NCBI GenBank assembly: GCA_964058805.1
Contig: CAXKVV010002030.1
Span: 1 to 27,035 of the forward strand
Direction: 5' to 3'
Source: Schoenoplectus triqueter
Lineage: Eukaryota > Streptophyta > Magnoliopsida > Poales > Cyperaceae
Length of the DNA stretch: 27,035 nucleotides
Shown: positions 1-10,014 of the stretch, piece after piece
Layout: every line of letters starts with the position of its first letter
Numbering within the stretch: the first letter of the stretch is position 1
Program-made: the position numbers and the translations under genes
Notes under the pieces: model-generated
What the model was told of the DNA's origin: nothing
The model's database searches: none
The model's input: only the letters and a program-made list of their open reading frames with translations

Positions 1-1059
1 AAACTTACAGTAGTCTATCTCATATTATATATATTTTTAAATGTTATATATATATATATATACTTTATTTGTAATCAACAAATAATCATTTAAGAGTTCA
101 AATTCTATATTGATTTCAATCATCACTTTCTTTTTATATACAAGTATTTATTTTTTAATTCATTATTTATATTTCATGTGAAGTTATTATTTTTTAATTT
201 TTATTCATGAATTGTGATGCCATTAATAAGTTATCTATTATTATTATTCAATATTAATAAAAAATATTTTATTTAATTAAAATGTCAACTCGTATAATTC
301 ACAAAATTTTGCATATAAAAAAATATAAATCAGATTAAATTATAAATAAATTAGCTAAAAAAATTCAACTAAATATAATCAAATTAATTTTTAATTTAAT
401 ACAAAATCATTGAACCACTCATTATACACTCCTATTTGTTACCGCAGATACATGCAATGAACCGAAAGAACAAAGTTCCACTCTTCTGTTTTAAGGAGCA
501 GATTTTCAACCCTTTGTCAGATGCCATGCCAAACCATGTGTCATGTCCCGAGAATGGGGAGTGCGATATCTATCAGATCAAATTTTAAGTCCGATGAATA
601 CCTTGTAGTACTGTCCAATTTTGAAGTATGACATTTTACATCAGAAGAAAAACTTATACATGAATTTTAATATCGCTTAACACATTATACAGGCGGATTT
701 AAGTGGCTAGGGGTTTGACCCCCTCATTTATACAAATTCTTAATATATAAAGAAATTTACTTTTCAAACATATCACATCATCATTTTTTTATTATTGATT
801 TTGTTTAAATCTTTTCATCTTCTTCAATTCAAAAGTTTATATAAAAATAGTTTCTCTCTTCTCATTTAAAATAATATTTAAGGTGAAACTTAACGGTTAA
901 AATGATCCAACTTTTTTATATGATCATTTATAGATTATTATGTATCTAATTATATTATTTACTATTATAATAGTTATTTTTATAATTATCATTATTACTT
1001 AGCATTTAAAAATATTATGTCTAAATTTTTTTAATGTGAAAATTTATTAAATATATTTA

Positions 1060-1128
1060 AAATTTTATATTATTAATTATTTATTTGAGAACTATATTGT
1101 CGGGATGAATCCCGAGTTACAACCCTAG
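1060..1128 (+). mobile_element. Helitron 3' terminus
   Basis: TCGGGA (1100-1105), a four-base loop, TCCCGA (1110-1115), then GTTACAACC and CTAG (1125-1128) followed by T. A perfect hairpin of at least 6 bp about ten bases before CTAG|T is the classical plant Helitron 3' end. The element would extend leftwards through the AT-rich sequence; I cannot place its 5' end, so only the terminal part is listed. Confidence 0.65.
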
Positions 1129-1129
1129 T

Positions 1130-2570
1130 ATTTAGAGAGATTATGAAAATCAATTAAATTTATATAAGAATTACCGATTGAACCCTCTGTTATGAAAATT
1201 AGTTATCAATTTAGTCTTTATTTTAGATTTTTTTTAATAAGCATACAATATATATATATTGCTTATTCTCTATTAGTGATATTATAATTCAAGATTTATT
1301 AAGTATTTTATATTGTTGCTAATATAATAACTATTTATGAACTTTTATATTATATTTTTAAATATGTTGTGATTATTTTTTGGATCCGTTAACCCGGCTC
1401 TTATAGTCAAATTCTGCCTCTTCCTCTGATTTAACAATTATTATACTTCATCGAATAAAATTTGATCTGATGAATATTAAAACTTCTCTGCTTCCCTATC
1501 TTCAAATTTGATCAATAGCTTTAATTATCTGAAAGTTTCGTATTGCACCAAAATATATTGCTTCTAATTCAACAAAACATCCGTATACGTGATTTGCAAA
1601 TTAATCATATCCATACACTCAGGAGAGGAGCCAAACCTTTTGAGTAAGGAGACACAATTTAAATTTTTTGGTTAAGGGAGATAAAATAAAAAAATTCTTT
1701 AATATATTTTTTATTTTTTTCTGAAAAAAATATATATATTACAAAGTTCTTTTTAAAAAGAAATATGCCAAAAGAGGCCCTGCAGGCCTAATCGCCAGAA
1801 ACCATGTCCTAAGCAATTAAAAAGAAAAGACTATCACAGACTATTTATTTCAGAAAAATAAGATATACATCAAGAATCTAGTCTAAATGCTTTTGGACGT
1901 CTTTAGAAAATGGGATAAATAAAAGAAAAATAAAAAGGGCTTCTAGATGGTACAAGGTGCGCTAAGGCATTCCAACTTAAAATCAAATAAAAAAAGATAA
2001 TGATATATTCATGATTAAATAAATCTGGGGATTCTACATGGAGATTTGACCAAGCAAATCCTAGAAACGGGATAATATCATTAACTTAATGATATCATGA
2101 CTTAGTAGCCGTTGTAATTGACTATTGTTTTCATTTTCCAAGTTCTAACCTGCTGCGTGTTGGGGCCGCCTCTCTTTTTATAATTTCTAACCTCGAACTT
2201 GACAACTCACGGAGTTACTTTTTAATTTGTATGAATATTCTCTATTTTTAAGGAATAATATAATTATCCCCGTTGCTACGTCTTCATATTTTGTCCCCGC
2301 GATTTGTTTTCCTTTTTTATACAACATCGAATCAGTGATTTTCCTTCTTTAGTGAGGACAGTGAGTCAAACAACTATCTAAAATTTTCAAATTTTCAAAT
2401 CGCTACAATGATTGCAACTCTTCCTTTTATTCACATTTTTCAAGCCTTCTTTTTAAACTGCTCTAGCATCTCTCTTTTATTTCTTCTCTTCAGAAAAATC
2501 AATAATCAATATCTTTTCAACACTTCTCCTCGGATCCGATAAAAAGATAAAAAAAACCCCACAAAAATCA
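1130..2570. other. Intergenic, no gene seen
   Basis: AT-rich DNA. Only short features stand out: a near-palindrome AGGCCCTGCAGGCCT near 1776 and the inverted repeat at 2075-2095. No reading frame of note and no RNA gene recognised. The same holds for 1-1060, apart from a possible transposon edge near 690. Confidence 0.6.
2075..2095. repeat. 21-bp perfect inverted repeat
   Basis: ATATCATTAA, one C, then TTAATGATAT. A perfect 10-bp stem with a single central base. AT-rich, so function is doubtful; it stands alone in intergenic DNA. Confidence 0.8.
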
Positions 2571-2572
2571 AG

Positions 2573-2573
<1 letters not shown>

Positions 2574-2603
<30 letters not shown>
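2574..2603. repeat. (TA)n microsatellite
   Basis: About 15 uninterrupted TA units. Likely to vary in length between individuals. A shorter TA run lies at about 46-62. Confidence 0.95.
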
Positions 2604-2607
<4 letters not shown>

Positions 2608-2739
2608 AATATGATTTAGAACAAGGTGAACAATGAATAACTTTTATTTTATTCTTAATAGATGTTATGATCATTGTTAATAATAGAGCCAGTAATAGAT
2701 TCACAAAGGAGTTGACTTATAGTAATGATTAACAACTTG

Positions 2740-3800
2740 TTAGGTTGATATAAATAATATATTATTTTAATATAAATAGCATCAAAGCTCTAAATGAAAG
2801 GTTTATTTTGCATAAGCATATATAACGAAGTGTTTTAACAACTAATATAAATAGTTTCAATGACTTGTATAACTACCATGCTCCGAAAAGAAATGATTGA
2901 GACAATTGATTACAATAATGTGTTGGTATATTATTAATATAAATAATAATTTAGTAACATATAATTAATCCCAAAAATTCATATAAATAGTTTTGGAGTA
3001 AAAAAATATTTTTTTTCTTTCATTCTGACTGGGACGTGTATTTACAATTGTTTTGCTTAAGCCATTTATATTGATGTGTTCCTACTGGTATTATAATACA
3101 TAACTTATCCATTGACATTTAAATGACACAAAAAGTTGGTATACATAGTATAACTTTTGCATTTGTGACGTGCCTTTTACTAATTATTTTTGTGACGTGT
3201 ATTTAACTATATATATTTTTGTCCATGCAGATATAAATTGTGATTCCACTATTACTGTAAATAATAATTCTGTTACGTAAAAATAATTCCACTAACATGT
3301 GTAAATGCTGATACGTGTATATGGCAGATCAGTCTAATCCGCAAAACAGTTATAATAATTTATTTTTTAATTTATATAAATAATTTGACTAGTTGGTATA
3401 AATAGTTGGCACGTGTATAAACCATGACAATATAATCAACAAAAAACAATTATATTAATATTATTTTATCATTAATATAAATAATTATGATGAGACATGT
3501 AAATAATTTGACTAATTGGTATAAATAGTTGGCAAACGTATATACCAAAATAATATAATGCATGAAAATGCAATTACAATAATATTTCACTTAATATAAA
3601 CAATTATGATGCTACATATAAATAATTTGACTAATTGGTATAAATAGTAGGGACATGTATTCATAAACAGTAAAAATACATTTGTTATTTTGCTATTAAT
3701 ATAAATAACTATTTTGTTACATGTTAATAAATTGGATAATTAATGTAAATAATATTTAATAGTCAATGAGGTATTTTATGTCAATAAATTAAATAATTGA
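2740..3800. repeat. Degenerate tandem repeat of about 120 bp, rich in TATAAATA
   Basis: The block TAATTTGACTARTTGGTATAAATAG recurs at 3381, 3504 and 3623 (spacings 123 and 119), with weaker relatives at 3284 and 3727. Between them a second block, TAATATAAATAATTATGATG, alternates. Counting both, ATAAATA occurs at least a dozen times. The repeat is old and divergent; there is no coding potential. It may be a decayed minisatellite or part of a larger transposon. Confidence 0.7.
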
Positions 3801-4307
3801 TTAAATAGTGTCAAGAGTCATAACAAGTATTGGCCCTCAAATAACTAAAAGACGAAAATAACTAAATGACGCTTCATGTAAGCAGTTGCAATTGTCATTG
3901 TGTCAAGAGATGCGGCTATAGTGTGCGGTTCAAGAACAAATTATTAATCAAAGCTTGAGCGCTAGCGACTGCATTGTTGACTATTTGTTTGACCCGTCCG
4001 GTCAATATGGGGATATTCTTTGGGACAGAACTGCGGGGATTAATATCAGTCCCCTTTTTTAAATAGAAAAAAATAAAAATTGCATCATCTTACTGGTTTT
4101 TTCGGCTCAAATAAAATTGCTATTTATATTAAAAATAAATAAAATAAATAAAAATTGCCATTTATATTAATAGCAAGGTTAATTTTGTTCATACTAATAC
4201 ATTTGTGCTACGAAAATATCGATATATTTTAATTATCATAACTAAGAAATTTGTCAAATTAACTAATATTAATAATATTTTAGATTAAATACAATAATCA
4301 TCATCTA

Positions 4308-4478
4308 GGCCGAGCCGGAACTGGTGCAGGCGGGTAGGTTCGTGAAACATCACGAGCGGGGTAGGTCATCAATTTTAGGCTTGTGGGTATAAATTGGGTA
4401 GGCTGGGCTGAGAATTTTGAAGGACTTATCAGATCCCGAGTTTGACATAAACCCGGATCTACCCGGCCCATGTCACCT
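4308..4478. mobile_element. Possible hAT-like remnant, GC-rich
   Basis: A patch of CGGGTAGG, CCGGATCTACCCGGCCC and related strings in AT-rich surroundings. The right edge reversed reads TAGGTGACATGGGCCGGGT, like hAT ends, and the left edge TAGGCCGAGCCGG is weakly similar. No matching 8-bp duplication is visible. Confidence 0.3.
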
Positions 4479-4569
4479 ATTCCGTAGAATGAATTGGAGA
4501 GAGAGATTATATAACTCCGGATTTTGTATTGAACAAAATTTAAACAAATTTGCTAGAACTTAGATCTTC

Positions 4570-4690
4570 TTTTCAGGCATCTTACCGACTTGCAAGCACA
4601 ATAATTATACTACGAACATTTGAAAATCTCTTAATTTGTGAAAAACGGGAGAAAATAAATACAAAAGAGAGAAAAAAAGTTGGGCACTGC
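4570..4690 (+). repeat. Dispersed repeat, copy A
   Basis: TTTTCAGGCATCTTACCGACT, then TTGCAAGCACAATAA and GAAAATCTCTTAATTTG followed by A-rich sequence. The same order of blocks recurs at about 7855-8015. Family unknown, non-coding. Confidence 0.5.
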
Positions 4691-4699
4691 ATTAGACAA

Positions 4700-6980
4700 T
4701 TGGATCGACGCCTGAGGTAAATCCCAAAATATCTAAGACCCATATATATGTAAATGATGAACATGTAAACATAGTACCCAATTTGGGCCCATAATCTCAC
4801 AATACGTCAACTCTGACAAATGATCGGACAAAAAGAAGATTGTGAATCTGATATAGTTTCTTTATTTCTTTGTCTTAAAAAAAAAACTAATGACGACTTA
4901 ATAAAAGCGCCAGAACAAAGAACAATTTGGAACCAAAACGGAGTAAATTTATAGGCAATTGAATATGGTAAAGGAAAAGGTAATAGTATTAATTCGTTAA
5001 ACAGAGAAGGCGCCATACTTGGCTACAAATCGTCCCAAGCGAGATAACATTAATCGAGCTAGATAGCATCCATCAAGAGAAAACAAGCACAGAATCTGTA
5101 AATATCATTTTCTTTTTATTTGTTAATGCAAGAATGACACTGGATGAATGATGTACGGGATGTTAGTTACATAATAATGAATTAATGATGATGACGATGA
5201 TGATGATGATGATGATGATGATAGAAGAATTAGTTGTAGTCATTCAAAAGTTATGTTGAGAAGTTGTGAAGTATTTTGTACGTGATGTTTCTTTTTTAAA
5301 AAAAATCTTGATCACACAGTAACAATATTTGCATGAACTACCAATAATGTCACAATATATTTATGATTTCCATCTTTCAAGATTCTTTATATAAGATTTT
5401 GAAGATTTATGGTGACAACCATACATAATCGGTTGGTTCACAGTGAGGAATTGGAGGAAACTAATTTTCTATTTACACCTTAAAGTTTCAAACATAACAA
5501 TACGAATGTGTATTTTTTAAACACTTAATCAAAACTCATATTTTATTGTTGTTCATGTTAACCATGACTTTTAAGTTTTTATGTTCTCACAAATTTGAAA
5601 TAAAACAAATAAATACTGATCAATTGCAACTCAACCATGAGGATCTTATTTATTATAAGAAGACATTTTTTGACAAGAATTATAAATCTTGATATCTTTA
5701 TCTTCTCCACTATTATTAGTTTGTGCCTGATTTTGTTTAAAAAAATATGAACCAAAAACATTTAGTGTCAAAATAATAATATGGAATTGAGTTAGCCGTA
5801 CTTCCAGTTAATTGCGATACTACTGCCTCCAATATAACAAATCACTTCCCATTTTTTCTTCTAAATTTTAGCTTTGAATATCGTAAATTGGTGATTGACA
5901 TATTTCAAGATCAATAATTGTTGTTCCTCATTTTCGCTTGAATTTGCATTAATTTCATCAAAAACTCCTCAATTGTTATTAGTATTGGTTTGCATTGGTT
6001 TACTATTATTATTCACAATTTGGTACACACAATTGCTAAACTGATGATGTGAGATGAGGTGGATCAATGTTGGAAAAGGAAAAATGAAGACGTGCTTTTT
6101 TATATTATCTACTGAAACTCGAAAGAAACTTTATTTAAGAATGTAATTTGTGAATTTTTATCAATGTATTTGCATAGTCGCTTAATTAATTTTTGATAGA
6201 AACAATCTTAATTATGAGTTGTTATTCTGCTACCATCCAATTTCTAATCTCATATACCAGCTTGCTCCAATCTTGTACTCTTAAATTCTACAGATCAAAC
6301 TATGGATAGTCATCAGAACTAAATGATTAGAAAATAAATGGACGGGTAATACGAGGCCCCAGGAACCCATAATTACAGCTGAATGTCCCTTTGCATATCT
6401 AACTGATAAGTGATGACAGGGCATGATACAATACATATATAATTGAAGATATTTTTTTTTGTTTAGAAAAAGGAGAAATATACGTTAATCAAGGACACAA
6501 ATTGTTTCAAAAGCTATTAATTTTGTTCTTTTATCCAAAACTGTCTCAGAAGCTATTAACATATTCAGCTATTTCTTAAACAAACACGCAGAAACAACAA
6601 AGAACAAACAAAAATAGTAGTTAACCTGTATAGTTTTAATTACTCAGCAAATATAACCAACCATATTCCCCAAATGGTGTAATATGCACTATCAGAAATT
6701 TAGATTAACGCAATTTTAACTAGAATTGTGTATCAGAAGAATCAGAAGCCAATATTGAAAACAAAAATTTCTGATTAGAATGAGATACTACAGAATTTTT
6801 ATTCTTTTGGAAACAATTAGGGCTGGGCTAATTATAAAGCATCTAAGAATTGGAGAGTCCATTTTTTGTCATGGTAATTTTTTATTATACCCATTTTATC
6901 CCTCAATTAGACGGATAATATTTATTTTTGGTTGATCGAACGTATGTGATCCCGTCCATTGATCCCCTCTTTCTCTCCAT
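4700..6980. other. Intergenic, no gene seen
   Basis: AT-rich DNA with the ATG microsatellite and short frames only (60-70 codons, low-complexity, rich in Ile/Leu/Lys/Phe), none with a recognisable domain. The short inverted repeat AATTAG/CTAATT near 6816-6834 is the only structure noted. Confidence 0.55.
5185..5222. repeat. (ATG)n microsatellite
   Basis: About 12-13 ATG units with one C interruption near 5195. It lies in intergenic DNA and is not part of a reading frame. Confidence 0.95.
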
Positions 6981-6984
6981 TTCT

Positions 6985-7602
6985 TTCTCTTATATACTAT
7001 TATTTCCATAATATTATTTTTTTATTTAGCAACCTTGTGCATATTTGGTAAGAAATTAATGGTGATAATATATGTTAGAATAATTTACTTTTCTTGCCAT
7101 AAAAATCATGAATCATTAACTCATATTGTGCAAAAATCCCATCCAAGATTAAATATAGTCTTTATTATAGATTTTCTTTATAATTTGGTGAATTTATAAT
7201 TTAATATTAGATAAATGTGATTTTTTTTATCTTATAATGTTTTAATGTTTAAATAAAAAAGTCTGCTGCAACTAGAGGTGGCAGAACCCGACCCGACCCG
7301 ACAAACCCGTCCGACCCGTCCGGACCCGAACCTGACCCGACCCGATTTTTTAAGAAAGTCAAACTGACCCGACCCGACCCGAACCCGACCTGACCCGACC
7401 CGACCCGAGATCAAATGACCTTCAATCCAATCGAAATCTATCAACGATCTAAAAAAACACAACATGTAAATTGACCCGACCCGACCCGACCCTGACCCGA
7501 CCTGATTTCTTCCAGAAAGTCAAACTGACCCGACCCGAATCTGAACCCGACCCGACCCGCCCGATTGCCATCTCTAGCTGCAACGCGCGGGTATATAGCT
7601 AG
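6985..7602 (+). mobile_element. Non-autonomous Helitron, 3' end clear and 5' end tentative
   Basis: Removing the hAT insertion joins AAAAAAGTCT to GCTGCAACGCGCGGG and then TATATAGCTAG, followed by T at 7603. A GC-rich hairpin region a few bases before CTAG, then T, is the plant Helitron 3' signature, and a similar end occurs at 17811-17837. The 5' end is a guess at the TCTTATATACTATTATTT string near 6987, which resembles the TC(T)ATACTATTA starts of plant Helitrons. No Rep/helicase coding sequence. The 3' end is fairly safe, the 5' end is not. Confidence 0.5.
7273..7576. mobile_element. Non-autonomous hAT element built of CCCGA units
   Basis: 304 bp. Ends TAGAGGTGGCA and, reversed, TAGAGATGGCA (10 of 11 match), flanked by perfect 8-bp duplications GCTGCAAC at 7265-7272 and 7577-7584, which together are diagnostic for hAT. 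The interior is almost entirely CCCGA/GACCCGACC pentamers on the plus strand, plus two copies of an AAGTCAAACTGACCCGA block (from about 7356 and 7517). There is no coding capacity; the 77-residue reading frame on the minus strand is a by-product of the pentamers. It would need a transposase supplied in trans. Confidence 0.9.
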
Positions 7603-7679
7603 TAATTTTGAATGTGTTCAGTTTATGCCAAATAAATACGCTCAGGCTAGCTTTCTCAAAAATATTTTGATGATCTTTT

Positions 7680-8015
7680 TTCATGACAAAGTACTCTGCT
7701 CAGAAACAACTAGCTGTTGCTTATTTTAAAAATGACAAAAGATGAATCCGGACCAATCTGAAAAAAACGCATCTACGCATTGACTGAAAATCAGCAACCT
7801 ACATTTTTGGATCACAATTCAAACGAAGTTACTAAAAATTTAGATTTTTTTTTTCCAGGTACCATACGACTGCTCTTGCAAGAACAATAAGAGTTGAAAT
7901 TGAAAAATCTCTTTTTTGATGAAAAGATGAGGTCTGAGCCCCCATGAAAAATCTCTTAATTTGCGACTCGCGTGAAAACTGAAGGAAATAAAAACAAAAT
8001 AAAAAAAGTTGCTAA
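7680..8015 (+). repeat. Dispersed repeat, copy B
   Basis: The right part (about 7855-8015) matches copy A at 4570-4690. The left part (CAAAGTACTCTGC, then AAAAATGACAAAAGATGAATC and GACTGAAAATCAGC, 7687-7800) matches a third copy at about 9360-9570 (CAAAGTACTCTTGC, AAAAATGAGAAAAGATGAATC, GATTGAAAATCAAT). Copy B therefore links the other two. Unknown repeat family without coding sequence. Confidence 0.5.
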
Positions 8016-8020
8016 CCTCG

Positions 8021-8101
8021 GTCTCATTAGAAATGTGCTAATGAGACTGATATATTTGACGAAAAAAAGTAGTGGGACTGACACGTTCTAAATGTGCCAG
8101 T
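8021..8101. repeat. Two related stem-loops in tandem
   Basis: GTCTCATTAG (8021-8030) pairs perfectly with CTAATGAGAC (8038-8047) around AAATGTG. A second arm pair, ACTGACAC (8077-8084) with GTGCCAGT (8094-8101), matches at 7 of 8. The right halves share AAATGTGCYARTGAGA, so the second looks like a diverged copy of the first. It may be a transposon end; no reading frame is present. Confidence 0.6.
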
Positions 8102-8198
8102 GAGATTTACACGCTACTATGCATAATAATCCATATGGGTGTATTCATATATAGCTCCCATAAAAAAACACACCAAGTATAACGTATCACTACAAATA

Positions 8199-8736
8199 TA
8201 TTTTTTTTTTTTGAGAAAAAGATAAAGATCAATTCCTCAAATTTCATTAAAACTTGATCACAACATGTGATATAATTACATAATTATAAAATATGAAAAA
8301 TCAACTAATAACAAATATAGCCAAAACCATAATGTTCTCTTGCCTTGTTACTGTCTACGTCTACTCTGTGAACCATCCTTTGTATTCCTTCAGAATTTCC
8401 GTCACTATCTGTCTCAGGTTTTGTAAGTCATCTGCAAAAATCCTTCTACACCTTTCTCTCCATAATACAAATATCGTTGTCACTTCCAATTGCCTCCATT
8501 TTTTATCATGTTGCTTGAATAGTAGAAGGTGGCATGCTTATCGGCATGATTCCTTGTATATAATCTTGCAGTTGAATTGCCAGGCTACATTCGTGAAATA
8601 TATGATGGATGGTCTCTGCATCATTATAGCACACGCAGCAGAGATTGGCCATCTGCCATCCTCTTCTGATCAAGCAGTCAATTGTTAGAAGTTTGTTGTG
8701 CAGCTTAAGTCAAAGGAATATTTGAACTCTTGTCAG
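8199..8736 (-). mobile_element. 5'-truncated L1-type LINE fragment
   Basis: On the minus strand the fragment begins at VQIFL-LKLHNKLL (TGG to TGA at the dash), then IRRGW, CCVCYNDAETIHHIFHECS (the zf-RVT Cys/His region at the end of plant L1 reverse transcriptases) and, after a frameshift, LWRERCRRIFADDLQNLRQI and a stop at about 8368. It ends in a run of about 12 A (T on the plus strand, 8201-8212). The flanking 11-mers CACTACAAATA (8188-8198) and CATTACAAATA (8737-8747) match at 10 of 11 and fit a target-site duplication. The plus-strand frame at 8293-8688 is a shadow of this. Confidence 0.8.
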
Positions 8737-9359
8737 CATTACAAATAATTAAGGTTCTGACTCTGCTGTCCTTTTCAATTTTCGCGTCTTCCAGCGCAAA
8801 ATGTATTGCCCAAAGGGAGAATGAAGGCAAAGGTCAGACAGTGGATGGAGAACTGATATCAAAGTAGATATCGTCCTTAACGATTGAATTAGATTTCTTA
8901 AGGATCAGATCTAACGGGCCTACGAAGGATTGGGAAATGATTAGGTTTGATAAAAAAATTAAAGAGCTGAGTTTAAAAAATTTGATTTTTAAGTGGTGAG
9001 TCTGATCCTTATTAAGTTTTCTGGATTCTAAAAGACGGATATGAATCGATAGATAAGAGCTTGATATTTTTTTTTGCGATTATATATATTTTTCTAATGT
9101 TAATTTGTATATGTATAAAAATATTAAATTATATTTTCTATTTTGACATTTCTACTTTTTAAATTTTTTTAAATACAATTAATATATAATATAAAATATT
9201 AAAAATAGAATCTGAAAAGACCGAATTAGAATAGCCTATTTTTTTTAAAAAAAATGAACTAGTTCTTTATCATTAAAAAGAATCAAACTGGTTTTATAAG
9301 AGTCCGAGTTTTTTTAAGGACTGATCGGACCGAATTCAAAATCTGAACCCTTCTTATAC

Positions 9360-9570
9360 CAAAGTACTCTTGCATAACCAACCAATACCAAAGCACGGCA
9401 AAATAGATACAAAATAAAGTGAAAATAGAAAAGACGAACCTGAACCATTCCGAAACAAAATTATCTCTTATTCATAATAAAAATGAGAAAAGATGAATCT
9501 TAACCAAATCCGGCAATCCGGAAAAAAAAATTATGTGGGTTGATTGAAAATCAATGGCTAGTTATATTTT
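9360..9570 (+). repeat. Dispersed repeat, copy C
   Basis: Shares the CAAAGTACTCT, AAAAATGASAAAAGATGAATC and GAYTGAAAATCA blocks, in order, with 7687-7800. Spacing between blocks differs (about 120 against 45 bases), so indels have accumulated. Confidence 0.45.
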
Positions 9571-9693
9571 AGGCATGAACTGCCAAAATTTGAAATTTAC
9601 AATATTATTAGTTGAATAATGTAATCACAAAAGCTAAATACAAATATATCCCAGCAATAGCATATTGATTAGAAAATGTACTAAATTTATCAA

Positions 9694-9707
9694 CCCCCCC
9701 CCCCCCC
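9694..9707. repeat. Homopolymer of 14 C
   Basis: A run of 14 C followed by AACCCACACACACC, in otherwise AT-rich DNA about 300 bp downstream of the PPR stop codon. Length is uncertain by the nature of such runs. Confidence 0.9.
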
Positions 9708-10014
9708 AACCCACACACACCAAACGCATTAAGAAAACAACCTCAAATAGTCAAATCTGATCACGTAAACAAAATGCAGGTCCCACCATTCACCTCATTG
9801 TGAGCTCTCTCTAAATCAATTGTATTTAAGCAACTGAACACATGTCAGCTATCAACCACCTTTGCAGTTTGCCAAATCAGCAGGACAAGAGAGCACGTCA
9901 TGAAAGAATTAAGTTGAAATTAAAAAAAACTATAAAAAAAAGAAATTAATTTTTTTTCACAAAGAGCATGTTCAAAGTTCAAAAAAGCAACTCTGTTGCC
10001 TTCGTATCTTCACC

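Noticed and set aside
4308..4478. Complete hAT element with target duplication
   Set aside because: The flanking 8-mers TCATCATC and TTCCGTAG do not match; kept only as a possible remnant.
8293..8688. 131-residue plus-strand protein
   Set aside because: It is the antisense of the LINE zf-RVT fragment, whose minus-strand reading is recognisable.
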